DNA from: Brumimicrobium sp040882265
Lineage (GTDB): Bacteria > Bacteroidota > Bacteroidia > Flavobacteriales_D > Crocinitomicaceae
Direction: 5' to 3'
DNA length: 40,936 bases
Assembly (NCBI GenBank): GCA_040882265.1
Contig: JBBEBO010000036.1
Coordinates: forward strand, 1 to 40,936
In this document: positions 6,290 to 17,000 of the stretch, in pieces
Layout: each line of letters starts with the position of its first letter
How positions within the stretch are numbered: position 1 is the stretch's first letter
The notes under the pieces: model-generated
Told to the model about the DNA's origin: nothing
Database searches by the model: none
The model's input: the letters and a program-made list of their open reading frames with translations, nothing else
Made by a program: the position numbers and the translations under genes

Positions 6290-9031
6290 ATGAAAAAATT
6301 TACAACTATATTGTTTTTTCTAATTGGATTTATTTCAATTAATGCACAAACAACAATAAATATCACTGACCCAAGTTACGATCAGTCTAACCCAATTATA
6401 TGTAGTGACTTTGATGATCCTACAACAGAGAACTTCTTTGATGATGGAGGTTCTGCTGGAGACTACTCTGCTAATTTTAACGATACGATAACGATCTGTC
6501 CTGATTTACCAAATGGTCCAAAAATTACAGCAACTTTTGGCGGTGGTTCTTTCAATTGGGATGTTGATGGCACTGATACTTTGTATGTATTTGACGGGCC
6601 AGATGTAACGTCTCCCTTACTTGGTGCATACAATAGCGACACAGACCCTACAGGTTTCAACCATACTTCTTCATTCAATAATAATCCATCAGGATGCTTA
6701 ACGTTTGTTTTTGTTTCCGACGGTAGTAATGAAAGTTCAGGATGGACAGCAAATATTGAGTGTGTAAGCCCACCTCAACCAATTGGCCCTCATATTGAAG
6801 CTTATGTAAACAATGGAACACAGGATGAATTAAATCCAGCTGACACTGGTTATGTTGATATTTGTCCAGGAGACTCTGTTTTACTTGTTGCCAATCCAGA
6901 TTTGCTTTACTCTTTTGAAAATACAGGAAATGGTTATTCTCAAGATGTTGACGACTTGGACTATGAATGGGAACTGAGCGATGGAACCATTGGTCCAAAT
7001 AATGATAGTATGTGGTTTTCACCTCCTTCAAACAATGGTTACTTTGTAAACCTTACAATTACAGACGATTTCCCTCAATCCGTGCAAATGGCTTGTAAAA
7101 TAAGGGTAAGTCAACCCCCAGGTTTTTCAGGAGTTCAGCCCCTTGACGATACCGTTTGTTTCAATCAAGAAACAACTTTAGTTGGTGGTGTGTCTGCTTC
7201 TGATACTGTAGGGATCAATATTCCAGGAGGGTCTTTTGAAGCAGGTGGATCTTTTGCTGGTTTAACTGCTCTACCAGATGGCTCAGGTGTAAATTATTCA
7301 ACCGATATCAATATGTCTGGGTTCCCAGCTGGTTCAACATTTTCAAATGCAAGTGATTTACAAGATATCTGTGTTGAAATAGAACATAGTTACTTAGGTG
7401 ATTTAGAAATGTGGCTGGAGTGTCCAAACGGAACAACAGTAGCTCTTTTTGATGCTTTTAACGGCGGATTTCTACCTGGCGGTGGTTTTACAGCTGGAGG
7501 AACTTTTCTAGGGGAACCAATTGATATGAATACTGGAACCCCTGGAAATGGCTATGAATATTGTTTCTCTGAAATTAATAGTACTTGGTCAGATTTTCCA
7601 ACTGAATTTGCCGCAGGAAATACTGTTGCTCTCACAAATCCACCCGCTCCTTCTGCTGGTAATAGCATGAACCCCAACGGAGTCTACGAGCCTGAAGGAA
7701 ACTTTTCAGATTTTAATGGCTGTCCTTTAAATGGAACTTGGTCGTTAAATGTAAGAGATAATATAGGTATTGATGATGGTTTTATTTTTGAATGGGGACT
7801 CTATTTTGACCCTAGTTTATTTCCAAATAATGAAACTTACCAAAATACCATCGATGATGCTTACTGGTCTCCAGATCCAACTATTACTTCAGCCACTTCA
7901 AATGATACACTTATAACTGTTCTGCCTGATACTGTTGGAGACTTCGAATATACGTTCAATATAGAAGACGATTTTGGTTGTCATTATGATACTGTTGTAT
8001 CGATTCATGTTTTAGATACTGTAGCCACTATAAGCTCATTAGACACAACAATCGTATGTTTTACAGATAGCGTTCCATTATGGACAGAAGCTTCAGGTTT
8101 AGATCCTTTTACCTATTTATGGGATTCTGGTCAAACGAATGAAACTGCTTATTATTCCGCTCTTGAAAACGGCTATTTCGAATATTATGTTGAGGTCACT
8201 GATGCATGCGATGTAACAACGATAGATACCGCTAGTATAACGGTCAATCAAACACTTCAAGTAGATACAATGCTTCAATTTCCTGCAAGTTGTGGAGAAG
8301 AAGATGGAGCCGTTTCTGGTCAAGGGTCTGGGTTTACAGGTTCGCCAGATTATGAATGGATTGGACCTGGCGCAAACAGCACTGAAAATGAAGACGCTAC
8401 TGTGTGGGACGAACTATCTACTGGTTGGTATTACTTTTCTATTGAAGACGATGTTTGTCAAGTGAATGATAGTATTTTTCTAGAAGAAGATCCTCCACCG
8501 ACTGCAGATTTTACAGCTGATCCAACATTAGGAACTCCTCCCCTTACTGTGAATTTTACGAATGAATCAGATGATGCTGACACTTATGACTGGAATTTTG
8601 GAAATGGTGATAGTATTACTGTAAATGATTTAAGTGATCAAAGCTCGGTTTATAATGATGAGGGAGTATTTACAGTGACGCTAGTTGTCACCGATGGCTC
8701 TTGCACCGATGAAGCAACTGAGGAAATTATTGTAATACTTGAATACCCTTTGCATTATGATATGCCAAATGTATTCACTCCAAATAATGACGATAGTAAC
8801 GATGAATTTACATTGAATACTGAGAATGCAGAGTCTTTAGATATAGTTATAGTCAACCGATGGGGAAATGTTGTTTTTGAGAGCTCAGATGTTGATGCAG
8901 CTTGGAATGGTCGTGTCAACAACTCAGGACAAGAATGTGAAGATGGTACATACTTCTATAAGTTTACAATAACTGGAGAGGATGGAAAAGAAATTGAAGA
9001 ACATGGATTTGTTCAACTTGTAAGAGAATAA
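6290..9031 (+). CDS. T9SS type B secreted protein with CUB, P-domain and PKD domains
   Basis: This 913-residue protein starts with a 20-residue signal peptide (cleavage after NAQ). Next comes a CUB-like domain at about 37-157 (DTLYVFDGPDVTSPLLG, GWTANIEC). A PKD-like segment follows to about 270. A proprotein-convertase P-domain lies at about 305-505 (DICVEIEHSYLGDLEMWLEC, GTWSLNVRDN). Ig-like spacers continue to about 735, then a PKD domain at about 737-815 (YDWNFGNGDS). The last 90 residues are the gliding-motility-associated type B sorting domain (MPNVFTPNNDDSNDEF, NRWGNVVFES, DGTYFYKF). That domain directs passage through the outer membrane by T9SS and surface attachment or release. No protease or glycosidase domain is present, so this is probably an adhesive or carbohydrate/protein-binding surface protein. 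It probably forms an operon with the small secreted protein upstream. Confidence 0.9.
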   Translation: MKKFTTILFFLIGFISINAQTTINITDPSYDQSNPIICSDFDDPTTENFFDDGGSAGDYSANFNDTITICPDLPNGPKITATFGGGSFNWDVDGTDTLYVFDGPDVTSPLLGAYNSDTDPTGFNHTSSFNNNPSGCLTFVFVSDGSNESSGWTANIECVSPPQPIGPHIEAYVNNGTQDELNPADTGYVDICPGDSVLLVANPDLLYSFENTGNGYSQDVDDLDYEWELSDGTIGPNNDSMWFSPPSNNGYFVNLTITDDFPQSVQMACKIRVSQPPGFSGVQPLDDTVCFNQETTLVGGVSASDTVGINIPGGSFEAGGSFAGLTALPDGSGVNYSTDINMSGFPAGSTFSNASDLQDICVEIEHSYLGDLEMWLECPNGTTVALFDAFNGGFLPGGGFTAGGTFLGEPIDMNTGTPGNGYEYCFSEINSTWSDFPTEFAAGNTVALTNPPAPSAGNSMNPNGVYEPEGNFSDFNGCPLNGTWSLNVRDNIGIDDGFIFEWGLYFDPSLFPNNETYQNTIDDAYWSPDPTITSATSNDTLITVLPDTVGDFEYTFNIEDDFGCHYDTVVSIHVLDTVATISSLDTTIVCFTDSVPLWTEASGLDPFTYLWDSGQTNETAYYSALENGYFEYYVEVTDACDVTTIDTASITVNQTLQVDTMLQFPASCGEEDGAVSGQGSGFTGSPDYEWIGPGANSTENEDATVWDELSTGWYYFSIEDDVCQVNDSIFLEEDPPPTADFTADPTLGTPPLTVNFTNESDDADTYDWNFGNGDSITVNDLSDQSSVYNDEGVFTVTLVVTDGSCTDEATEEIIVILEYPLHYDMPNVFTPNNDDSNDEFTLNTENAESLDIVIVNRWGNVVFESSDVDAAWNGRVNNSGQECEDGTYFYKFTITGEDGKEIEEHGFVQLVRE

Positions 9032-9055
9032 AAAAGATTATTGTATATTTATTCT

Positions 9056-9085
9056 AAAGACTGGTTTTGACTACCAGTCTTTTTT
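9056..9085 (+). terminator. Rho-independent terminator
   Basis: AAAGACTGG (9056-9064) pairs with CCAGTCTTT (9074-9082) around a 9-nt loop and continues into a T run, 24 bp after the stop of the T9SS protein gene. Confidence 0.88.
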
Positions 9086-9122
9086 GTTTCCTATAAAATC
9101 AAAGCTTCTCAAGATAGATTGC

Positions 9123-9130
9123 TATTTTTG
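9123..9130 (+). promoter_or_regulatory. Candidate -7 promoter box for the SulP gene
   Basis: TATTTTTG matches TAnnTTTG and lies 32 bp before the preferred ATG of the transporter gene, right after the preceding terminator. No clear -33 element is seen. Confidence 0.4.
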
Positions 9131-9162
9131 TTTAATCCTATAAATAAATTGTGGATTATAAA

Positions 9163-10869
9163 ATGAGTTTTAAACTTCCATTTATAGAGCAAGTTAAAAA
9201 CTACCGAAAAGAATTTATTCTGAATGATTTAATCGGTGGTTTAACTGTTGGGGTTATGTTAATTCCTCAAGGAATGGCTTATGCTTTCCTAGCTGGATTG
9301 CCAGCCGTTTATGGTTTATATGCTTCTTTAGTTCCTCTATTTCTCTATATCATTTTTGGGACTTCTCGATATGTTACAATTGGTCCAGCAGCTTTAATTT
9401 CTCTTTTAATTCTAACTGGTTTAAACCACTTGAATATAACAGACCCTAGTGAATATCTCAATGCTGTATTTGTTATTGCTTTATTAGCTGGTGCGATACA
9501 ACTACTAATGGGGGCTTTTCGTTTGGGTTATATTATCAATTTTATTTCACAACCTGTATTAAAAGGTTTTATATTAGGAGCCGCTTTTACCATAATCTTA
9601 AGTCAAGTCAAACATTTAATGGGTGTTGATATTAATTCTGGAGGGACTTTAAACACCTTTACTCAGCTGTTTGATATGCTGCCAGATATTAATATTTATA
9701 CGCTTCTCATAGGAGTTTCTACAGTTTTGCTTCTCTTACTAATGAAAAAGTTAGACAACCGTATTCCATCACAATTAATAGTAGTTGGAATTGGGATGCT
9801 TGTTGTTGGACTTTTACAGCTTGATCAAAAAAGTGTTGCCATTCTCGGTACAGTTCCTAGTGGGATGCCCTCTTTTCAAATCCCATCACTTAATTGGAAC
9901 CTTATTCTGACACTTTTTCCAGTTAGTGCTACAATTGCTTTGATTAGTTTTATTGAAGTTTATGCAATAGGTGTTTCGCTTGAAGACGATGATAAAAAAA
10001 AGAATATTATTCCCGATCAAGAGTTAATTGCAATGGGACTTAGTAAATTTATTGGTTCATTTTTTCAGGCTTTTCCAACATCGGGAAGCTTTTCACGATC
10101 TGCGGTGAACAAAGAAGCTGGCTCTAAAACAATTTTAGCTGGTTTTTATACGATCATTTTAATTGTTCTAACCCTTCTGTTTTTAACCCCTTATTTTTAC
10201 TTTTTACCAAAAGCAGTTCTTGGAGCAATCATCATTGTTGCAATAATTGGATTGATTGATTTGCCCTATGCAAAAGTTTTATGGAAAACAGATAAGCGGG
10301 ATTTACTGATGTTTATTGCTACGGCCTTAGTCACTTTTTTGATTGGTGTTCAAGAAGGGATAATTACAGGTGTAATAATGTCAATCTTCCTTATTGCATA
10401 CAATGTTTCTTATCCTCACATTGCTGAAACCGGACTTGTGATGGGAACCAAAACGTTTAGAAATGTGGATCGTTTTAAAAATGTGAAAATTGATGAATGT
10501 GTATTGATTGTTAGAATTGATGCGCCGCTTACCTATTCTAACATCCCCCATTTCTTGAAAAAATTAAAAAAATTCGAAGCTAAAAAAGAAAATCTAAAGT
10601 TTGTCATTTTAAATGCTAGTGCCATTAACAATATTGATTCAACAGCAACTACCGCTGTAAAAGATTTAGTAACCAATTATAAAAAAAGAGGCGTGAGATT
10701 TGTAATTACAAACCTAAGAGGACCGGTAAGAGATAAATTTAAACAAGCGGGCCTGTTTGAATTTGTCGGACAAGGTAATTTTTTCTCCGATGACTATGAA
10801 GCCTTAAGATCTTGCGAAGGTCTTGATCCAGATATTGATACAGATATTATTTTTCAATCGAATAAATAG
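9163..10869 (+). CDS. SulP family anion transporter with STAS domain
   Basis: This encodes an inner-membrane transporter of about 568 residues. The N-terminal 410 or so residues hold the many hydrophobic helices of the SulP/SLC26 fold, including the signature region QGMAYAFLAGLPAVYGLYAS and TIGPAALISLL. The last 130 residues form a cytoplasmic STAS domain (LRFVI-like strands; LNASAINNIDSTATTAVKDL carries the usual phosphorylatable-region spacing). SulP proteins exchange or co-transport sulfate, bicarbonate or other anions; the ion cannot be told from sequence. The open frame reaches a GTG at 9151, but the ATG at 9163 (MSFKLPF) matches usual family N-termini and was chosen. No carbonic anhydrase or sulfate-assimilation gene is adjacent. 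The gene stands alone after a terminator. Confidence 0.93.
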   Translation: MSFKLPFIEQVKNYRKEFILNDLIGGLTVGVMLIPQGMAYAFLAGLPAVYGLYASLVPLFLYIIFGTSRYVTIGPAALISLLILTGLNHLNITDPSEYLNAVFVIALLAGAIQLLMGAFRLGYIINFISQPVLKGFILGAAFTIILSQVKHLMGVDINSGGTLNTFTQLFDMLPDINIYTLLIGVSTVLLLLLMKKLDNRIPSQLIVVGIGMLVVGLLQLDQKSVAILGTVPSGMPSFQIPSLNWNLILTLFPVSATIALISFIEVYAIGVSLEDDDKKKNIIPDQELIAMGLSKFIGSFFQAFPTSGSFSRSAVNKEAGSKTILAGFYTIILIVLTLLFLTPYFYFLPKAVLGAIIIVAIIGLIDLPYAKVLWKTDKRDLLMFIATALVTFLIGVQEGIITGVIMSIFLIAYNVSYPHIAETGLVMGTKTFRNVDRFKNVKIDECVLIVRIDAPLTYSNIPHFLKKLKKFEAKKENLKFVILNASAINNIDSTATTAVKDLVTNYKKRGVRFVITNLRGPVRDKFKQAGLFEFVGQGNFFSDDYEALRSCEGLDPDIDTDIIFQSNK

Positions 10870-10871
10870 TT

Positions 10872-11079
10872 GTGAGTGACGAGTTTTTAGTGACGTCGTT
10901 CGCACTTGTGACGACGGATTCAGTAGGCTCTCTTAGTGACGAATGTGGGGTTGTACCTCTGCGAAATCTTTGTACTAAAGATCACACCGAGAAAATATTA
11001 ACTCCGAAACAAGACCTCACACGTTAAGCATTCGTCACTAAAACTCGCCCCGCGAGTTGCCCGTCACTGGTCACTAGTC
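10872..11079. repeat. Structured AGTGAC-rich repeat between convergent genes
   Basis: The gap between the convergent SulP and polA genes is filled by a GC-richer repeat. TTAGTGACGAATG (10933-10945) is the perfect inverse of CATTCGTCACTAA (11029-11041). CGAGTTTTTAGTGACG (10880-10895) inverts to 11033-11047 with one extra base. AACTCGC/GCGAGTT (11042-11058) forms a tight hairpin. GTCACT recurs several times up to 11080. It could act as a bidirectional terminator, although no long T tract follows, and it resembles the dispersed intergenic repeats of Bacteroidota. Confidence 0.65.
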
Positions 11080-11084
11080 ACTCC

Positions 11085-13892
11085 CTAATGTGCTTCCAAC
11101 CAATTTTCAGCTAATTCCATCTCCACATCTAGAGGCACATCAATTTTCACAGCATTTTCCATCTCCTCTTTAACTAGTTTTCGCATTTGATCTTCTTCTG
11201 ATTTTAGCACATCAAAAACCAATTCATCGTGAACCTGAAGTAGCATTCTTGATTCCAATTGTTCTTTTTTCATTCGATTATACACGTTAATCATTGCAAC
11301 TTTGATCACATCAGCAGCGCTGCCTTGAATTGGTGCATTTATGGCATTTCTCTCAGCATAACCGCGAACAATAGCATTAGCTGATTTAATGTCAGGTAAA
11401 TAGCGACGTCTTTTCATTATAGTTTCAACATATCCCTTTTCTTTTGCTACTTCTTTGGATTTATCCATATAGGATTTAATCGTAGGATATTGTTCAAAAT
11501 AACTATCGATAATAGACTTTGCTTCTTTTCGAGAAATACCCAGGTTTTGAGCTAACCCAAAAGCTGATTGTCCGTAAATAATTCCAAAATTGACAGCTTT
11601 TGCATTGCTACGTTGCTCCCTAGTTACCTCATCAATGTTAACTCCATAGACTTTTGCTGCAGTTGCAGCGTGAATATCTAAACCGTTTTGAAAAGCATCA
11701 ATCATATTTTGATCACCACTCAAAGAAGCAATAATTCGCAATTCTATTTGTGAATAATCGGCTGCCATTAATAAATAATCATCATTCTTAGGTACAAATG
11801 CTTTCCGGATTTCTCGCCCTTTTGGAGTCCGAATAGGAATGTTCTGCAAGTTTGGATTTGTAGAGCTCAAACGACCTGTTGCAGCAACTGTTTGCATATA
11901 ATGGGTGTGAAGTCGTCCATCGTTCTCATCTACCAAATTTGGAAGCGGATCAACATAAGTGCTCTTAAGTTTTCGCAATGAACGATAATCCAAAATTAAT
12001 GGGACTATTTTGTGGTCATTGATATGCTTTTGAAGTGTGTCTTCAGAAGTTGAATATTGACCCGACTTCGTTTTTTTAGCCTTTTTAGAAATTTCAAGCT
12101 TATCAAATAAAATAGTTCCAAGTTGTCTTGGAGAGTCAAGATTAAACTCTTCACCCGCAAGCTCAACAACTTCTTTTTCTATTTCGTTTAATGATATTTC
12201 TAATTCCTTGGAAAACTTATGTAAACTTTCGATGTCGAGATTTATTCCTTCTTGTTCCATTCCTTTCAGAACTTCAACGAGTGGCATCTCAACCTCATAA
12301 AAAAGTTTTTTAAGGTGGTCTTTTTGGATTTCAGGCTCGAATAATTCTTTTAATTGCCATGTAATATCAGCGTCTTCACATGCATAATCAACAATTTCTT
12401 TTTGTTCAACATCGCGCATCGATTTTTGGTTTTTACCTTTTTTGCCGATCAATTCTTCGATTGGAATTGTTTTGTATTTCAAATAATATTCTGCCAAAAC
12501 ATCCATGCTGTGTTTCCCATCGGGAGAGAGTAAGTAATGAGCAATCATTGTATCAAATCGTGGTCCTCTAATTTTAATGCCATATCGATTTATAACTTGT
12601 TCATCATATTTTAAGTTATGCGCTACTTTTTCCACATTATCAGACTCAAAATATGGTTGAAATTCCTCAAGCATTTTTTTGGTTTCATCAAAGCTTTCTG
12701 GAAAAGGCACATAGTATGCTTCTCTCGCTTTAAAAGCAAATGAAATTCCAATTAAATCAGCATTTCTAGCTTCTAAACTGGTTGTTTCAGTATCAAAACA
12801 TACCGATTTTTCTTTACAGATTGAATCAATTAATTTTTTACGCTCTTCGGGAGTTGTAACGAAGTGATATTTTGGTTTTTCAGTAGCAATAGTTTTTAAA
12901 CTCGAGGTTTCAAAAGGATCTATATCTTCTTGATTACTTTGTGTTCCAAACAAGTCGAGTTGACTAGAATCGTTGTTATTCGTTGAGGCCGTAACCACAA
13001 TTTCTTCTCCTATTACTCTTTTAGCAAGATTTCTAAACTCCAACCGTGTAAAAACTTCTTTGACTTTTTCAGTATCGGGGTCACAATAAGTCAGATCTTC
13101 TGGATCAAAAGGAACATCAACATCAGTAATAATTGTTGCCAACATTTTTGACATTCTACCCTGATCTTGAAAATTGATGACGTTTTCTTTTTGCTTTCCT
13201 TTTAAATCATCCACATTTTTAAAAAGCTCTTCCATTGATCCATATTGACCAATTAACTTCTTGGAAGTTTTTTCTCCTATTCCTGGAATTCCTGGAATAT
13301 TATCAGCACTATCTCCCCATAATCCTAAGATGTCAATCACCTGAACAGGGTCTTTAACCTCAAATTTTTCACAGATCTCTTTCACTCCCCAAACTTCAGC
13401 AGGTTTGCCACCTCTTCCTGGTTTGTACATAAATGTTTTATCTGTGACCAATTGACCAAAATCTTTATCGGGAGTCATCATATAAGTTACAAAACCTTCT
13501 TTTTCAGCAATTTTTGCAAGCGTACCAATTACGTCATCTGCCTCAAACCCTTCTTTAAGTAATAGAGGGATTTTAAACGCCTGAACAATTTCTTTTATTG
13601 GCTCAATCATGTTGCGAATATCCTCGGGCATTTCTTGTCGATTTGCTTTGTATGCAGCAAAGTCATCCATTCTATTGGTTGCTCCGCCTGGCGCATCAAA
13701 TACAACCGCAATATGTGTAGGCTCTTCTTTTTTTAAAACATCTATCAATGCGTTCGTAAAACCAAAAGCGGCAGAAGTATTTTCTCCCTTTGAATTTACC
13801 CTTGGGTTTTTTGAAAACGCAAAATACGCACGATAGATTAGCGCAAATGCATCTAAAAGAAAAAGTTTTTTATCTGCTTTTGGTGTTAACAT
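11085..13892 (-). CDS. polA: DNA polymerase I
   Basis: This complete 935-residue family A DNA polymerase works in gap filling and Okazaki-fragment primer removal. The 5' nuclease domain occupies about 1-300 (LLDAFALIYRAYFAF, GFEADDVIGTLA, SADNIPGIPGIGEKTS). The 3'-5' exonuclease domain follows at about 345-520 and keeps its acidic motif (CFDTETTSLEA), so proofreading is probably active. The polymerase domain shows motif A (DYSQIELRIIASLSGD), motif B on the O helix (RSNAKAVNFGIIYGQ) and motif C (QVHDELVFDV). It ends six bases from the repeat shared with the SulP gene and starts 148 bp from the divergent giant surface-protein gene. Confidence 0.98.
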   Translation of the reverse strand: MLTPKADKKLFLLDAFALIYRAYFAFSKNPRVNSKGENTSAAFGFTNALIDVLKKEEPTHIAVVFDAPGGATNRMDDFAAYKANRQEMPEDIRNMIEPIKEIVQAFKIPLLLKEGFEADDVIGTLAKIAEKEGFVTYMMTPDKDFGQLVTDKTFMYKPGRGGKPAEVWGVKEICEKFEVKDPVQVIDILGLWGDSADNIPGIPGIGEKTSKKLIGQYGSMEELFKNVDDLKGKQKENVINFQDQGRMSKMLATIITDVDVPFDPEDLTYCDPDTEKVKEVFTRLEFRNLAKRVIGEEIVVTASTNNNDSSQLDLFGTQSNQEDIDPFETSSLKTIATEKPKYHFVTTPEERKKLIDSICKEKSVCFDTETTSLEARNADLIGISFAFKAREAYYVPFPESFDETKKMLEEFQPYFESDNVEKVAHNLKYDEQVINRYGIKIRGPRFDTMIAHYLLSPDGKHSMDVLAEYYLKYKTIPIEELIGKKGKNQKSMRDVEQKEIVDYACEDADITWQLKELFEPEIQKDHLKKLFYEVEMPLVEVLKGMEQEGINLDIESLHKFSKELEISLNEIEKEVVELAGEEFNLDSPRQLGTILFDKLEISKKAKKTKSGQYSTSEDTLQKHINDHKIVPLILDYRSLRKLKSTYVDPLPNLVDENDGRLHTHYMQTVAATGRLSSTNPNLQNIPIRTPKGREIRKAFVPKNDDYLLMAADYSQIELRIIASLSGDQNMIDAFQNGLDIHAATAAKVYGVNIDEVTREQRSNAKAVNFGIIYGQSAFGLAQNLGISRKEAKSIIDSYFEQYPTIKSYMDKSKEVAKEKGYVETIMKRRRYLPDIKSANAIVRGYAERNAINAPIQGSAADVIKVAMINVYNRMKKEQLESRMLLQVHDELVFDVLKSEEDQMRKLVKEEMENAVKIDVPLDVEMELAENWLEAH

Positions 13893-14040
13893 GATTTTTA
13901 TTTAAAAATAATTACAAAATCAAAGGTAATCATTTGTTAGGTATTTCTAAGTCTATTTTTTATAGTGCTGTATGCAACCTTTTTAGCATTGTTTACGTTT
14001 TTAACATCGTAACTATACATATATTAAAACTACTAATAAG

Positions 14041-17000
14041 ATGATTACTACTACTAATTCTTCTTGCCTTATAAGAGCGAAGGCTCTATTTCGAGTATCT
14101 TACTACGCTATTCTTTTGGTCTTTATTATGATGGCTAACTTTATCTATGCCCAAAAAAGTCCATCTGACGGTATGCAATCAGTTGAACGAAATTTCAGTT
14201 CATTCAGTAAACAAAATCAACAAAATTTATCTAGTTGGAAAGCTTTAAATGACTCCAAATATTACAACCATCCAGACTTTGGAATTCTTGCTGAAAACGC
14301 ACCCTGCTCTGAATGTGTAGAAGATTTATCAAAAAGAGAAAAAGATTTACGTTATTATATTGACATCAACGACAACAGCCGTTTTTATGTCCAAAAAGCC
14401 CATGGTTTATTACATTATCAAGATGGTGAGTATTTAAAAACTATAGACTACAGCCTTTCTCCTGAATCGTCAACGGAATTTGTTTCTGACTTTTATTTAA
14501 ATAATGTAAGGATAAATAGTCAAGAAAAACATACCGAAATTGTAACTGACCAAGGAAGTGTTCAATTAAACAAATGGAAACTCTATAAAAAAACAAACGG
14601 AGATGAATTATTTCTCGAGGAAGCAAATTGGACAAACTACACAGTTGGTGCTGATGGAATGATAATTAAAAACATTTTTACTGGTATTGATGCAGAACTA
14701 ATTATTTATCCTGGTGGAATTAAGACAAACTTTGTAATTAAAGAAGCTAAGTTTGGGAACTATGAATCACTCATTTTTAGAGATGAACTGGCACTAGCAA
14801 GTGGTCAAGAATTATCTACAAAGTTGAAATCAAACCCTTCTATTACTGAGGGTGTAGATGATTTGGTTGTTTCGTCAAATGGTCAAAATCTAGTTGAATT
14901 TAATCAAGCAGTTGCATATCAACTTGGCGGTGATAAAAAGAACTTTACTGAATTGAAATATATTGTCAACCGAAACAAAGTAGATGTTGTTGTTCCAGCT
15001 GATTGGATTGAAAAATATAAAGGCGAGTTTGATTTGGTAATTGATCCACAAGTCACTGGTTCAAATACTTTAGCACAAGGATCAATTACGGGTTCTTTAT
15101 ACAATGCATCTTGTAACTTTGACAATAGTTGTGACCAGTTTTTAACAGTACCTGCTCCAGCTAATGCAACATTTGATGATGTTCTTTGGAGCTTTGATTA
15201 TCAAGCAATAAATGGTGCTTGGATGAGTGAAGGAGCAGTTAGGTTTACTACTGGAAGCTGTGAAAGCCCATCACAAGCAGGCTACTTCTGGTTTTGTAAT
15301 ACTAACGCAGGAGGTACATGTCAAGGGTTAAATAATTCTGCCTTTAGTGACTTGGGAAGCTGTTTACCTGGACCATCTTGTAATACACAAAATGTAGATT
15401 TTACAATGGAGTTTTTCAGAAGCTGTTATGGGACAACAGGATGTAACAACCTTTATATCGCCGCATTTTCACCTTGGACAATGACTATAACAGGACAAAC
15501 AATTGATTATACGAACCCATCTAACCCTATTACGATGTCTGCAACAACTGTTTGTCAAGGCGAAGATTTAACAGCTACAACTACTGGACAAGATGGAGTC
15601 CCACCCTACACTTATAACTGGAGTTTTGATCCCTCAGGAACACCATCGGTAGGGACTGGTAGTTCTACAAGTATTAATTTTCCAAATGCAGGTACACAGA
15701 CACTTTATTCTATTATTACTGACGACTGTGGTAACGAAAGTACATCATCTGTAAATATTACAGTTCATCCAACTCCAACCGTATCGCCTAATCCAGTTGC
15801 AGAATCAATATGTGATGGTGAAACAACAGGAATCTCGTTGAGTGGGTCACCAACTGGCGTAACATATTCTTGGACCGCTAATCCAACGAATGTTACTGGA
15901 TCATCTGCTGGCTCTGGAAATGCAATTAATCAAACTTTAAACTCTGCTACTGGTGGAGATGTTGAATACACTATTACGCCTTCAGCAAACGGTTGCCCAG
16001 GGTCTCCAGTTACAGTCGTTGTTGATGTTAATCCAAATCCTAGCCCAACGATAACGGGACAAACCACATATTGTGCTGGTAATACTGCTGCTATAAGTGC
16101 TCCCTCTGGGTTCTCAAGTTATAACTGGTCAACAGGGGCGAATACTCAAAATACAAATGTAACAGACGCTGACAATCCAATTACTGTTACCGTAATAGAT
16201 GCAAATGGATGCCCTGGAACCTCTCCAGCATTTACTGTTTCAGAAGAATCTCAGATTAATTATTCAGAAACCATTGAAATTTGTCAAGGTCAAAGCACAA
16301 CAATACATGGAAATACTGAAACAACAGCTGGATTATATGAAGAAACCTTTACAACTGGAGGGTGTGATAGTACTGCATCAATTACTTTAGTTGTAAATTC
16401 ATTGCCTTCGATAACCGCCTCAGCTACAGATACTGATGTTTGTATAAATGATGATACTGATCTCTCTGGGTCAGGTGGATCGAGTTATGATTGGGACAAT
16501 GGATTAGGTGCTGGAGCAAACCATAACGTTTCTCCAGGATCAACTACAACTTATACGGTTACTGGTACTGATGCTAATGGATGTGAAAATACTGACGATG
16601 TAACGATTACTGTAAATCCACTTCCAACTGTTGACGCAGGAACAGATATAAGTGAATGTGAAAATGAAACTATTATTTTGTCTGGTTCAGGTAGTGCAAC
16701 CAGTTACAGCTGGGATAATGGTGTCTCAGACGGAGTAGGATTTACTCAGCCTGTTGGAACCGTGACTTATACTGTGACAGGAACCGATGCCAATGGGTGT
16801 GAAAATACTGATCAAGTTGATGTAACAATTGAATCTGCACCAAACGTATATGCTGGTACTGATGTTACCGTTTGTGAGAATGAGACCATAACTTTAAGTG
16901 GTTCTGGAACTGCTACAAACTACACTTGGGATAACGGCGTAACAGATGGAGTTGGTTTTACACAGTCTCCAGGAACAGTAACTTACACAGTAACAGGAGA

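Noticed and set aside
6675..7031. 118-codon frame on the minus strand opposite the CUB/P-domain gene
   Set aside because: It is a shadow of a clearly real gene; its Tyr/His/Gln-rich composition is typical of antisense reading.
9151..9162. GTG start for the SulP gene
   Set aside because: An ATG four codons later (9163) gives a better family N-terminus; the extra residues add nothing conserved.
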